The notes under the pieces: generated by a model
Database searches by the model: none
The model's input: only the letters and a program-made list of their open reading frames with translations
Told to the model about the DNA's origin: nothing
Assembly (NCBI RefSeq): GCF_014633365.1
Contig: NC_068351.1
Location: 19,891,366 to 19,955,365, forward strand
Direction of reading: 5' to 3'
Source: Diospyros lotus
Lineage: Eukaryota; Streptophyta; Magnoliopsida; Ericales; Ebenaceae
Length of the DNA stretch: 64,000 nt
In this document: one piece after another, positions 21,501-33,884 of the stretch
How the letters are laid out: the number at the start of each line of letters is the position of its first letter
Numbering within the stretch: the first letter of the stretch is position 1
Program-made: the position numbers and the translations under genes

Positions 21501-22878
21501 AACACTTAACTTTGGTATTTAGAGTGACATTTGTGTATTGAAGTATTAAACTGTGTATTATATCAATATAAAGTGCCACTATAAATGTCAAAATTAAGTG
21601 TCTTAAGTAACATTTTTGAATAAAAAATATTATTTAAATATAGAATGTTGATATTTCCTGTGACACTTAACATCAATTGTCAATTATTAATCAATGATTA
21701 TTCATTGCATAATGAATGATGAATAATCAATAGCCAGTACCAAACCAACACCCCCCCCCCCCCCCCCCCCCCACTCCCCCCCCCCCAAAAAAAAAAATTT
21801 AATGTAAATACAAAGTAAAAGGGGTGACAAGGGACCATAGATATTTGGATTTGTAAAAATTAATTTGTGCTATATGTAATACGATTTCCTGAATAGGCAA
21901 ACTGAGAGATGGGCGCGTGGTAGCCGTGAAAAGACTGTACGAACACAACTACAAGAGACTGGAGCAATTCATGAACGAAGTCGAACTTCTCACACGGCTG
22001 CGCCACCAAAACCTCGTCTCCCTCTACGGCTGCACCTCCCACTACAGTCGCGAACTCCTCCTCGTTTATGAGTACGTCCCCAACGGCACAGTGGCCGACC
22101 ACCTTCACGGCGTTAGGTCCAAGCCAGCAGGCTGCCTGTCGTGGCTTACCCGAATGAGCATCGCCATCGATACCGCCGCCGCACTGGCCTATCTCCACGC
22201 CTCCGACGTCATCCATCGGGACGTCAAGACCAACAACATCCTCCTCGACAACAACTTCTCCGTCAAAGTCGCCGACTTCGGCCTCTCCCGCCTCTTCCCC
22301 AATGACGTTTCCCATGTCTCCACAGCCCCACAGGGCTCGCCTGGATATGTCGACCCCGACTACCACGAATGCTACCAACTCACCAGCAAGAGCGATGTTT
22401 ACAGCTTCGGAGTCGTGTTGATCGAGCTGATATCGTCCAAACCCGCCGTCGACATGACCAGGTATTGAAATTTTTAATCCCACCATCTCATATAAATTCT
22501 TGATTAAGCTAATTCATGATGATAGAGGGTTAGGTTGGGTTGGGTTGGGTTAGTTTTATCTTTATATCTTTATTTTGACTGACTCTTGACACCAGGCACC
22601 GACACGAGATAAACTTGTCGAACATGGCGATCAACAAGATCCAAAACCGTGCTCTTCATGAGCTCGTCGACCCGTTTCTTGGATTCGAGTCAGATTCTGA
22701 GGTGAAAAGGATGATCGAGGATGTGGCCGAGTTGGCGTTTCAGTGCCTGCAGAATGGGCGGGAGATGAGGCCTTCCATGGAAGAGGTGTGGGAAACTCTA
22801 AAGGGGATTCGAAGGGATCCACAAACGCTTTCCCCTGATTCTGTGATGGCACATCCAATGTCAGTGGCTGATTACTAA
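18529..22878 (+). CDS. LRK10L-like: LRK10L-type (WAK-associated) receptor-like serine/threonine kinase, five exons
   Basis: Exons 18529-19318, 20889-20924, 21190-21438, 21897-22461 and 22596-22878, all with GT/AG introns. They join in frame to 640 residues (674 from the ATG at 18427). Order: signal peptide (FDFIHLVIVLAISTFCYG), GUB_WAK-type cysteine-rich galacturonan-binding domain (from about residue 37), WAK-associated C-terminal domain (NCSICEESGGLCG), a transmembrane helix encoded across the 36-bp exon 2 and exon 3 (about residues 270-295), and a cytoplasmic kinase domain (about 335-605). Kinase marks are all present: LGDGGFGVVYQG, VVAVK, HRDVKTNNILL, ADFGLS, GSPGYVDPDY, DVYSFGVVLIEL. This matches the LEAF RUST 10 receptor-like kinase subfamily linked to defence and stress signalling at the plasma membrane. 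It appears intact. A MITE sits upstream, a poly-C run in intron 3 and a hAT MITE behind the stop. Confidence 0.93.
21750..21798. repeat. Poly-C / poly-A run in kinase intron 3
   Basis: A C run broken by one ACT, then a run of A. A homopolymer like this is hard to sequence, so its length may be an assembly artefact. It lies inside an intron and does not affect the frame. Confidence 0.85.
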
Positions 22879-23094
22879 TTTTAAAGCCAGCTAGCTGTGT
22901 AATTTTTGTTAACATTTTCGACAAAATTTAATTGGAAGTGATTGATATTCATTGTATATATAAACTGCGTGGCGCACTACTGACCAAGTTCATGTATTGT
23001 ATGCACTTAGAGTTCCCATTGTGCTCAATCATATATTGTATTTTACAATATTGTTGCTTAATTAATTACATGTTTATGTGTCATTGGTTGGAAG
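22879..23094 (+). other. 3' untranslated region and flank of the kinase gene
   Basis: Follows the TAA at 22876-22878. AT-rich with poly-A-signal-like stretches; the exact end is not visible. The 8-bp duplication of the next MITE (GTTGGAAG) is at 23087-23094. Confidence 0.5.
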
Positions 23095-23775
23095 TAGGGG
23101 TCAACACGGTGCAATTTGAATGAACGATTTAAGGGGCATTTAATTCATCAAACTGCACATGCGATTTGGCACTAAATCAGACCACGCGGTCTGATTTGGT
23201 GCACAAAAAACGTCCCATACCACACCACAAATTGATTAGAATGTTGAGTTGAATCTGACACTGAAACAAATAATAACTATCAAGCAAAATCTAAAATTAT
23301 ATCTACAAATGAAAATAAAGAAATTGAAGAGGAGTTGTCAAATCATAGTGTCGTAAACTGTAAATAAGAAAGCAAAAATGTAAACAGTTCCTAATCACAA
23401 TTGCTGAGGTGTTGTCAAACAGTTCCTAACCTGTTTGTTCTCAAAACATTAAAAATACTCCAGTCTTGCAGAAATTGCAGAGGAGTTGCAGTCTTCAGGC
23501 GACTATGGACGCTTTTAATCACAATTGGAGAACTGGAGAAGTTACAGTCTTGCAAAGGAGTTGTTGCGGCAAGGCTGGGTAGAGTGGAGGGGCAAAATGA
23601 TTAAGATTAGGATTAGTGTTTCACCGTTTTAGTTTTTTATATATTTTTAATTTTTTTTATTAACACATTACTTGGCCGATTCGGTTTAAACCGTATCAAA
23701 AAATCTGCAACCCGCAAACCGCATGATTCGGTGCGACCGATTTCCACAATTTATCAATTTTTTTGCCCGCCCATA
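23095..23775. mobile_element. Non-autonomous hAT-type element (TSD GTTGGAAG)
   Basis: Bounded by a perfect 8-bp duplication GTTGGAAG at 23087-23094 and 23776-23783, the length expected of hAT elements. The ends read TAGGGGTCAACACGG on the left and, on the other strand, TATGGGCGGGCAA on the right, an imperfect inverted repeat of the hAT kind. 681 bp, no transposase. The short frame at 23401-23604 has no domain. Confidence 0.8.
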
Positions 23776-23783
23776 GTTGGAAG

Positions 23784-25480
23784 GGTCTCAGGTGGCTTCT
23801 GGAAAATTAAAACATTGTACATGTCTTTGCCAGGCCTTGTAGATTAAGAAGGCCCTTTTGGGTCGTCCAAAAAAGGCCCCATGTTGGGCTCATCAATCTA
23901 ATAATTCTCTCTAGCTTTGCCTCTGGCCAACTTGCCATCTATGGCTGCCTGCTTCATTAATTTTAATAATTGAATTGAATCGGTTGAAATAGACAATTCA
24001 ATTCAATTTAATTTGTAAATTAGTTCGATTTAGTTTTTAAATTTAAATTTTTTAGTTATTTATTTCGATTCAGTCTCTATTTTGAAAATTTTCAAAATAA
24101 TTAAACCAATCGTAATGTTATTTTTGCTTAAGTAAGAAATTTTTTTAATCAAGTAATATTACTTTTATTTAAGTAAGAAGAAATTTTAATTTAATTATTT
24201 TTTTATTATTTTTACTTGAGTAATAAATCTTTTCAATCAATAATATTTTTAAATTAAAATCTGCTCACAAAGGTTAATTGAGTAAAAATTATTCTTAATC
24301 GAGTAATATTCATTTTTATCAAGTAACACTTATTCTTACTTGAATAACAAATCTTTTTAATCGAGTAACATTTTTGGATTGAAATTTATTCATAAAGATT
24401 AATCGAGTAAAAATTGTTCTTAATCAAGAATATTCTTTTTGCTCGAGTAACATTTATTTGTACTTGAGTAATATTTATTTTTATTCGAGTAATACTTATT
24501 CTTATTTGAGTAATACTTATTTTCAATTTTTTTCGATTGGTTCAATTTTTTTCATATTTTTTCAATTTTTGATTTGTTCAATTTTTGTTTGTTCATTTGG
24601 TCTGATTTGATTTTTTGCATTATTTAATTGATCGAATACTCACCCTTAATTGTCCATCGTTTTTCGGTTTTGTAAACATATTTACAAGATATGCTTATGT
24701 ATGATAATTGTTTGATAATTCTGAGAATCTTAATTGTGTACTTTTGTTTTGTTTTTTTTTTTATTTTCATAAGTTGAAGAGAGGACTAAATTTCATATTT
24801 GTTAAGGTATCAAACATAACCTCCCATCAAAGCATATGTAAGGTCATGACTTGTTACTAATAGTCACGACTTTCACTATTAATCATGACTCTTTGCTAAC
24901 CAAAAGTAGTTAATCATTAATCATCTTAATACACCTTAATTATTTTATCAAACAAATACAATTATGTTCGATAAAATAAGCATTAATATTATATGGGCGA
25001 AGATAATTCGTACTTGTTTCTCCTTTCATTCGCAACTTCTTGCAACTTGAAGGTGGGATATGCTCCGGGAGCTAGTGATTTTAAAGCTGGCCTAGCTATT
25101 TTTTGCGTTATTCGCTAATTAGCTAGGCAATGATTCTAGATTTTTCTATTAGAATTGAACTATTTTTTTTTCCATTGAAGTGGGTAGTTCGGTCTGTGTC
25201 ATTGGTTTTGAGATAGAATTCTTAATAGCAATTACCTATCAATTGTTTCTACTCTTTTCTCCAAATTTCTCTTTTGAGAGGAGGGAGGGGAGAGAAAGAG
25301 AAAGAGAAAGAGAGAGAGAGAGAAAGAGTCAATATCTCTTTTTTCAACCGGTCAATTTTAGTTCTTGAATTAGTTGCTTAGATACTAACATGAGAAATTT
25401 TGTACTAGTCACAGATGGAATTGCTTAGGCAAAAAATGCAATGGAAGCATTTTGGGAATGTTATTATATTCGCTAGAATT
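23784..25480. other. AT-rich intergenic stretch with GAGTAA repeats
   Basis: No gene seen. From about 24120 to 24520 a degenerate unit of about 25 bp with TCGAGTAA and TTTATTCTTACTT repeats. Stretches such as GAATTGAATCGGTTG near 23974 suggest decayed MITEs. A GA-rich microsatellite lies at about 25290-25328. Confidence 0.5.
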
Positions 25481-25485
25481 ATTGT

Positions 25486-26611
25486 TGTTGTTGTCAAAAT
25501 ACAACAATACATTTGTAACATAAGAAATTTGATCTTAACTTCTGTGTGCAAGGATGATCAGGAGACCTTGAGGCCAAAATGATCAAGAGGTCTTGAGAGA
25601 TGATGACTTGCTAATGTTGGTGAGCAATTGCTTGGTGATGAACGAGAGACCTAAAATAATCGAGAAACCTCGAATAACTAAGAGGCCTCAAATAACCAAG
25701 AGGCTTCAAATAACCAAGAAACCTTGGATGATTGAGAGACCTTCCAAAATGAATAAATGGTGAGATGCACGGGAGGCTATTCCCTCACAAACCCTCTGAT
25801 ACTTAAGTTAATCTTCGAGTGCTTGAGCGCAAAAATATGATTCGTGTATTTGATTGAAGGTATCTGAATAAGGAGACGACCTCCTATTTATAGAGGAGTA
25901 TGGAGTAATCCTAATTAATTCGAGAATGAGATTCTCTGTAGATAACACCTATCTTGATTATTTATAATCTGAATGGGACTAGGATTGTTGTGGATAGCGT
26001 TTATCTCTTATAGATGACGTTTATCTTGTATATTTTTGGGGATGAAATCCCTCATGGATGGTGTTTATCACAATTATTCCAAAGTCCTTTTAGAATTAGA
26101 ACTTTTTACAGTCGATTGCTTATTTTCTTGGTATTTGGAATGAGGAATGCCCTGGGAGGGTCCGTTGGCTTGAAAGGAGGCTCTCGGGGCTTTGAGGAAC
26201 TTTTGTGATAACGAGGTCAATTAGGACTGAGAGGTGGCCACTCGATCATCATTTGGTTTTTTTTCACTTGCGTTTTGTATTTTGCCTCTTTGGGAGGCAT
26301 GATCAAGTACCCACTCAGTCATGGCTGGTTTGCACTTATTCTTTTGGCTTCTCTTCCTTTGCTTTCTTCATTGGTTTTCCCTTGGCTTTTGCTTGGTTTC
26401 CTTTGTTTTTTCTCACCAATGGACCATTTTCGTGGCTCTTTGATCTTCATGATTGAGTGGGCACTTGGTCATGACCAAATGGTGGCCTTTCGATTGTTGC
26501 ATTGTTTAATTATATATGCCCTTGCTCAACAAATCGTGCTTTCATGCTTCATTCAAAGGATTGTTGGAAAGTCTTTAGTCAGGTTATGCTTGTTGTTTGC
26601 AGAGCATATCA
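25486..26611 (-). repeat. 3' LTR of the Tat-like element
   Basis: 1126 bp, bounded by TGTTGTTGTC and ATATCA. A purine tract AAAAGAGTAGGGAGCAAT lies just inside it on the minus strand (about 26629-26612). It pairs with the LTR at 39987-41181. Frames such as 26205-26456 also occur in the other LTR and are not genes. Confidence 0.87.
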
Positions 26612-26830
26612 ATTGCTCCCTACTCTTTTGACTAGAAGTCCTAGGTGAAAGAGTATCTCGCCCTGTAAATCTCTCCCGTACCTTCATTTTATTTCTTTCT
26701 CTTGAAGCCTTACTCCAAGTAGATAACTTTTTGGTATCAAGGTCATTCCGAATCATTTCAAGTCTCTAGACTATTTGTTGCCCTGACATTTTCATATTTC
26801 AATTTTCTATAAACACAAATGGTTCAGAGA

Positions 26831-28672
26831 TGATAAGGTAGATGTTCGACTCCTACCATTGCATAAAAATTAACTATCCTAAAGACACACTTACAAGGGG
26901 GTCACACTCGCTAGCGTACGAGATTTATGTAGTAAAGAATTTAAACTGGTAAGTCCATGTCATATCCACAGGGAAGTCAATTATTAAAAGAAAAGTAAAG
27001 ACAGTATATGAAAGTAAATTGTGAAGTAGTGTGGTGTGATATAGGGGCAATTGAGATAATGAATTAACACTAAAAATAAAACGTTTTGGGACAAGACAAT
27101 TTTAGTGCCGATCCATTCATTCCCCAAGCAAGCATAAAATTGTAGTATTATCGGATTTGAAAATTAGATTACAGAATTTTGCTATTAATTATATTTTGGG
27201 ATGATAATGGTTCCATTTCTAGCATCTTCCATACATGGCATGAGAAGATCTAATTTAAGCAACCATCATAAACCAAAATGCAAATATATTACACTTAGAC
27301 TTGGGTATGGTATGACGTTATTTCTAATTTGGGCAACTCACATACTTGGAATGTGAGCTCCAAGTTGGGCATATACCCCAATCCAAATCTAAATGTTTTG
27401 ACAAAAATTCTTTATCTAATTTCAAAACCTCAACTAAGCAATGTAGTTCAGCTTGCTCAGGTTATTCATGGCATCGGACACTATCATTGCCTTGGTCCAA
27501 GACTTACTTAGCCACACGTCTCTATTTAAAAATTAATTGACAGAAATTAAATAACAATTTAAAAATTAATTGACAGAAATTAAATAACAAGAAATTAAAG
27601 TGCCAAAATTAAAATACTGAAACTAAATTACAGAAATTAAATGATAAAATTTAAAGAACAGAAATTAATGACGGTAATTTAAAATGATAAAGCATTAACA
27701 GTAATTAATAATAGCATGTAATGGACAACAGAAAATAAAAGCATCAAATATAATAATAAAACAGAATGTAAAGCATAAACATAACTCTAACATCGAAGTT
27801 TTTAACAGAATGTAAGCAACGACAGAAAATAAAAGTAGGAACAGAACCCTTGATACAGCAATTAATAACAGAAACAGAAACAGAAACAGAATCAAAATAA
27901 TATTCTTAAATCTGAAAACATAAGACTAATATTTACTGTGCGTGATTTAAAGAAAACTCCCTCACTGTGCGCTCAATCTGGCCGAGAGCTCCTTCCAGCG
28001 CCTAGCGCTGTGCGCTGCCTCCCCCCTTATTGCTGTTTCGGAAATGGAGAATGGAGGCTTCCTCACTTCTCTCGGTAGCCTTGATTATATATATATATAT
28101 ATATATATCACGCACCAGAATCTCCAGATTGCCCTTGAACTTCCGTGAAACTTCAGCCTGGGGACCGCTTTCTCCTGCTTCCGTGTTGCTGTGCGCATCC
28201 TTCTCGCCCGAGAATGGGCTCTCAATATGGGCTTCAATTGATTTGACATATGGCTGGGCTTTCATGGCTGCATGCGCTGGGCCCTTAATTTCAAATTGGG
28301 CTTTAATTGCATGCGTGGCTGTAATATTCAATTAGCCTACAAGTTCACTTCCTTGAATTGAGCTTCACGCATGGTTGACTAGACATTATAATATGTTATC
28401 ATATTATATATTATATATTATATATTATATGCACACATGAATTATATATATGTATTATATTATATATATTATAGATTAATTTCAATTTTTTTTGTTAAAA
28501 ATTAAAGGGAAATATTTTTTTTTCTAAAATTTTTAATTCACCCTTAATTTCTCTTTAAATTTCATTTTCCTATAAATTTGCATATAATCACAAAATATTC
28601 AATTAAGCCCAATTTTAAGATTAAAATAAGGGTATAATTATAACAAAATTTTATAAAATTGACCACTAATCA
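26831..28672 (-). mobile_element. Solo LTR distantly related to the LOG-element LTRs
   Basis: The right end reads GACCACTAATCA as in the LOG-element LTRs, and several internal blocks correspond (a tract beginning CAAGACAATTTTAGTGCC, and GCATCGGACACTATCATTGC). AGAGA precedes and ACAGA follows it, a duplication with one mismatch. 1842 bp, no internal region. It lies inside the 3' part of the Tat-like element. Confidence 0.65.
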
Positions 28673-29112
28673 ACAGATGTTTTGGGGGATGCACTCTATG
28701 CTAAAACTTCTACTTCCATAGCAGAGGTCTTGGTGTTCAGTTCTCTATCCCCTAAAAGTGTAGACATGACTCCTTCATGTGTTCCTGCCTCCCGAGGGGG
28801 CGAGGGCTTTTCTTCTCCTTGACTCTAACGATGCTTGTTTGAAGACTCATACTTCACAGGAAAGTTTTTCAAATCCGCTCAAGAGGGGAAAGTTTTTCAA
28901 ATCTGCTCAAAAGTGTTAGATGTGGACTTGGTGACTATGCCCTATGTTAGCTTATATACGCGTCTATATTTTACTGGGATGGGCATTGAAATATCAGGAA
29001 CTTTTTCCAAATCGTGGATATTCGTAATGATTGACATTCCATTTCTTTGTCATCAGGAATTACTTACATGACGAAGGATGTGACTCTTCTTCGTTGTTGG
29101 GATTCTTGTGGG

Positions 29113-29350
29113 ATAACAAATATTATGCCATTCGATCGCCAGGTGAAGCAGTGTATGTCGCTTGTGGGGTAATGGATATTATGCCATTTGGTCACTAAGC
29201 GAAGTGGTGTAAGTCGCTTACAGGGTAACGGATATTATGCCATTTGGTCACTAGGCGAAGCGGTGTAAGTCGCTTACAGGGTAACGGATATTATGCCATT
29301 TGGTCACTATGCGAAAGGGTGTAAATCACTTGTGGGGTAACAGATATTAT
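29113..29350. repeat. 56-bp tandem repeat, about four copies
   Basis: Unit contains GGATATTATGCCATTTGGTC and GTGTAAGTCGCTTACAGGG. It lies 3' of the protease-like frame of the Tat-like element. Non-coding minisatellites in this position are known in Tat/Ogre-type elements. Confidence 0.85.
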
Positions 29351-29374
29351 ACCTCATTGCTGTTGAGCTACTCA

Positions 29375-29660
29375 CAAGACAATTAGGTCTTGTTTTTGCT
29401 CGTTGCCAGGTTACGGGCAAGACAAAGATTTTGTTTTTCCTTTATTGTCGAGTATGTGTCGGACAATGGGTTTTCTTCTCGTCATTGTCGGGCTGTGTGC
29501 GGGGTAATGGGTTTTTTATTTTTACCTTGTTGTCGGGTTGTTAGCGAGACAATGGGCCTTTTTATGTTTACCTTGTTGTCGGGTTGTAAGCAAGACAATG
29601 GGCATTTTTTGTGTTTTCCTCATTGCTGGGCCATAAGTAGGGCAACGAGCCTTTTTGTGT
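29375..29660. repeat. Second ~56-60-bp tandem repeat, about five copies
   Basis: Unit contains TTGTTGTCGGGTTGTAAGC and GACAATGGGC. It is next to, but unlike, the 56-bp repeat at 29113. The frame at 29390-29662 is built from the repeat and is not a gene. Confidence 0.8.
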
Positions 29661-29662
29661 GA

Positions 29663-30062
29663 AAAGAACTTTTGATTGATCTTTTCCTTTCATCTTGAAA
29701 ATTGAAATAGATAGATTATAATGAACAAATAATGATAATGTATTGCACGAGAGAGAGTACAAGCATTTCTTTTTTGACGTGGTTCAGCTAATTGTGCTTA
29801 CGTCCACGAGCCAGCCTTGGACTCATATTATTGACAATTGTCATGCACACAATTCATATGAGGAAACCAATACAACTTGAGATTTATAGGCGATTAGTCG
29901 TGCACAGTTTGCTTGGCAATGAGCAAAGTTTCTTCACTCTTCTTCCTTTTTGTGGATGACACACATAACAAGTGCGTGCCTTTCGTTAATCCCTTCGGAC
30001 TTGTCCCACACCCTAAGGCATAGGAAACTTCATTAATACATAGTAGGAGGAGAAAACAACCC
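29663..30062. other. Non-coding internal sequence of the Tat-like element
   Basis: Contains GACGTGGTTCAGCTAATTGT and TACGTCCACGAG near 29778-29810, a combination seen in retrotransposon LTRs. No coding region. Confidence 0.35.
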
Positions 30063-30371
30063 TCAGTGGTTGAGTAGGGGGCGACCTAAAATCACATTGT
30101 ATGCATTCGAGGTAGCTTTAACTACCATAAAGTTAGCTTGTCGTGTTATGCTCTGAGGACCGGATCTTAGTGTGATTGGCAGTTGGATTGAACTGATCGT
30201 CATGATGGTCTGCCGAGTGAAACTGTTTAAAGGAAATGAGATGTTTTTCAGTTGATCATGTGCAATTTGCACATGTTCGAAGCAGTTCCAATAAATAAGG
30301 TTCACCGAACTACCGTTATCTACTAGAATTCTCCCAATGTAATGTTTTGCAATGATGGCTAAAATTACCAT
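30063..30371 (-). pseudogene. Retroviral-type aspartic protease-like fragment (Tat-like element)
   Basis: About 100 residues. ILVDNGSSVNLIYW corresponds to the catalytic D-T/S-G site of plant Ty3/gypsy proteases, where the usual DTG is here DNG, and the segment ends NVILGRPLLN as in the family. Polyprotein cleavage would be the normal role. The frame ends soon after, and no reverse transcriptase follows; minisatellite and LTR come next. Truncation and the altered DTG make it inactive in my reading. Confidence 0.75.
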
Positions 30372-30646
30372 TTAGTTATCATGTAGGATGATTATGTCTC
30401 CTCTATCAGTTGGTGTGAACATAATGGTCAATTCATTTTTTCTAGTCTCCATTATCGAGTTAACTTGGTATGCTAGACGAGCATAGACCTTTTGGAAAAA
30501 GGAGCTGTCACCAATTAAAGTTTCACCACCCTATATGACATGTATAGCTTGATGAGTTGACTCATTATCGAGAGGTGGATTTTGTCTATAGTTCCTCCCT
30601 CTCTCTTGCTACCTCTGATTAGGCTTCTCTCGTCCTTCAAGCCTCT

Positions 30647-32265
30647 TGGTGTGCTGTCGCAAGCAACCAAAAATAAAACCTATACTCTTAATAATATATG
30701 TAGTGGTGCCAGTAAGGATCATTCTCATGAAGAGGATCTAGCCTAGTTTTATGCTACATGATCAATGATGGGGAGGGGTTGAGTATAATGAAAACAATTT
30801 AAAAAAAATGACTAAGGATTAATTCAAATTGAAATATCAAACTCAATCAAAAGAACAAACCTTGGTCTAAGTTAACATCCACCATCAGAATCTTACAACT
30901 GATTATTGATACAATTATATCAATTCACACTCTGAACATTCATCATTAAATCTATTTTCCTATCTCTCCTTAGTCATAGTTAATTAGAAAACAAGGATCT
31001 AATCAACCCTAACTACTAAATAATGCAAGACAAGCGCTAAATGTTTAATCTAGTAGCAACCTTAAGAGTTAAAGAGATTGGTGAAATTAAACAACACAAG
31101 GACAAGTGGTTGCATTTAATTTAGTCGAGCATTCTTCCTAAGATTTAATAATTTCTAATATAAAAAATTATTAAATCTTAATTGTTTCACAAATTAGAGG
31201 GATCAAACAATTACGGATTTGATATCTAACTTAGCAATAGATTGTAACGAATAATAAACTAATAGATTTTCTAATAATTAAATGAGACAATAATAAAATT
31301 AGGTACAGAAGAACATCCGATCCTCAAAACATAAATTGAATAATAAAAATAAATTAAATCTCACAATTTTATTAATTTCAAGACCTTCGTTTTCTTAAAT
31401 CATGTATACAAAATTAGCCACGAAGTACCCTAATGAAAGCTCAAAGGAAATTAGAAAAAATGGGGAAGAGAAGTCCACCACTTGCTGCCCTCCCGTGCAT
31501 TGTTGCTGCCTCCCTGCTGCTTCGTTCTTCTTAATTTCCCCTCATACCTTTTATTATATCGTTAATATATATATATGTACCATGCGCATGCCCTAGTCCT
31601 CCAACTCCCCCCCCCCCCTTTTTTCCTAGTGCAGGCAGCTTCCTTTTGGGCCTTCTGATTCCAAATTCCAATTAACTTCTAATTTTATAATATAATATTT
31701 ATATGCGCCTCCATATATATATATATATGTTTGGACATATGTGGGCCTGCAAATATATATTATATTATAACGCAATTGCAATATGTGGGCCTGCAAATAT
31801 ATATTATATTATAACGCAATTGCAATATATGTGGGCCTGCAAATATATATTATATTATAACGCAATTGCAATTATATTCATATATATATATATATATAAA
31901 TCAAGCACGACGCATTAATTTATTTGTCTTTCCTAATTGTGCAATTATAACAACTTCAAGCTCGATTTCAACCTTGATGTAGCTAGAATATCTCAAAACT
32001 CAAAATATGAAAATTGTTGATCTTTTTCTTGTCGTTTCATAGTATCTTGAATCATCTCAATCGGAGCTCTGATGAAAGAGTTATTCCTAGATTACGAAAT
32101 AATGTCGAAACTATCCAGAATCACCTAGTTAGCTCTGTTTTTCATTTAATGCCTTCATTTGCTTTGTAAAACAAAATATAAAAATAATGAGTACATTTGG
32201 ACACCAAATAAATATAATAGACTAAACATTAAATGAGTAAAATATGACATTTTACATTCTCATCA
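30647..32265 (-). repeat. 3' LTR of the Athila-like element, with expanded VNTR
   Basis: 1619 bp, TGGTGTGCTG to CTCATCA. At 31741-31870 a unit of about 44-46 bp starting GTGGGCCTGCAAATATATAT is present three times; the other LTR has one copy at about 37783. Confidence 0.88.
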
Positions 32266-33884
32266 AATTCTCCCATACTTAACTTTTGATCGTCCTCCGA
32301 CAAAACTCAAATTCACTCTCCAAAACAGAAAAAAAAGAAAACAAAAACAAGGTTTCAGTGCCATCAAGAAAGAAAAACCAAGCTCTTTAAAACTCATAAC
32401 ACATCATGAACAAACATTCTTAAACAACTTACAATTACTTTGTAATTATTTTCACTCAAAAATGGAATAAACTAAATACGTAGACCCTCATGGAAATAAA
32501 CATCAAATTCTCATGTGTTTGAAGGGATATGTGTTTCGCTCAAATTCATTTCAATGGAAATAATCTACCGTAGGCTTGCATATCTTCTCATTCTCCACCA
32601 TTGGGATCACATGCATAACACGGATCATAAGGACTTTTCAAGGGTTGTAAGGGGGTTTAGGATAAGGTGGGAAATATTTGGGAATGTAGCTCAAAAGCCA
32701 TTGAAACTAGTGGAGCAATAATGAATCTACTCAAGCTCAAATATATAAAACATGCAAAACCAATCACTCCATTTAGCATCTTCTTCAATTTGTCTTTGAA
32801 GCATTTAAGTGTTGAAAAAAGGATTGTTAAAAGGAACACTTTTCGTCTGCAACTGGGAACAATTCTTTGCAACAACTTTCACCTTTTTATATATCACATA
32901 TAAACAAACCCCTTTCTTAGAATTTTAGGAGGAATTATGAACATGGACAGTTTGTAACATTAAAAGTAATTTCCTCCATCACTTCATTTCTTCTTAATTT
33001 TTTGCTTCTTCTTCTTCTTCTTCTTCTTCTTCTTCTTCTTCTCTTGATAAATCAAAAAATCAACAACATAACTCATAGAATGAGATTGAAAACATGTTTC
33101 ATTTCACCAGCCATAGCCATACCACAAATCTAGATTCCCCCACACTTATTTCTCACACACCCATACATATCATAATGATGAACAATGCTCCATTAGCTCT
33201 ATGACTTGGGTAAAGGCATTGTTTTCCGAGTTTTAAGCTTGTAACATGGGTACACAATAAGACAAAGGCCTATAAAGCTCAAAAGGGTTCAACAAAAGGG
33301 AAAAATTAATTACAAGGTAGGCTATTTGGCTAATATAATTTATAACAAAGATGACCTTAATCATGTTCATGCATGCATGTGATAATGTGACCTCAAAAAG
33401 AATGATCAAGGCAAGTTCTACAGAAACAAATCCATGAAAGAATATCTTACATGAAAGAAAATAGTGAGACTGATATGAATGTGTCAGTCTAAAGGCTCAA
33501 AATCTCACCAGCTTTTGTCTACTACAAGTAAAATAACTAGACTAATTAATTGTAAGTTGAAAGATTACTTATTCAATCATGTTATGAATTTTTCAAGCTT
33601 AATTGAATTTTGTTCACAACATATGCAACCAAAAATCGTTGAAAATCACAAAGATAGAGTAAAACTCTTTTTTTTTTAAATAAAATTAAAACACAACCTA
33701 AATCCCCTCCCCCACACTTAAATCTTATATTGTCTCTAATGTAAGGTGTAATGCAAGGAAAAAACAAAGACATCAAAAATATAAATACGAAAATAAGAAG
33801 AAAAGGAAAAACGAACTCCCCTTGGGTTGCCTCCCAAGCAGTGCCTTTGTTTATTGTCATTAGCTTGACTCAATGCTTCCATAT
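32266..33884. other. 3' non-coding region of the Athila-like element
   Basis: Lies between integrase and 3' LTR, where an env-like ORF can occur in Athila elements; no convincing frame remains. A purine tract AAGTATGGGAGAATT abuts the LTR on the minus strand, and a (CTT)n microsatellite occupies about 33004-33044. Confidence 0.55.

Noticed and set aside
21860..22486. Minus-strand frame of 208 codons across kinase exon 4
   Set aside because: Mirror of the GC-rich kinase exon; the plus strand has all kinase motifs and correct splice sites.
29390..29662. 90-codon frame
   Set aside because: Translation of a tandem repeat in the Tat-like element.
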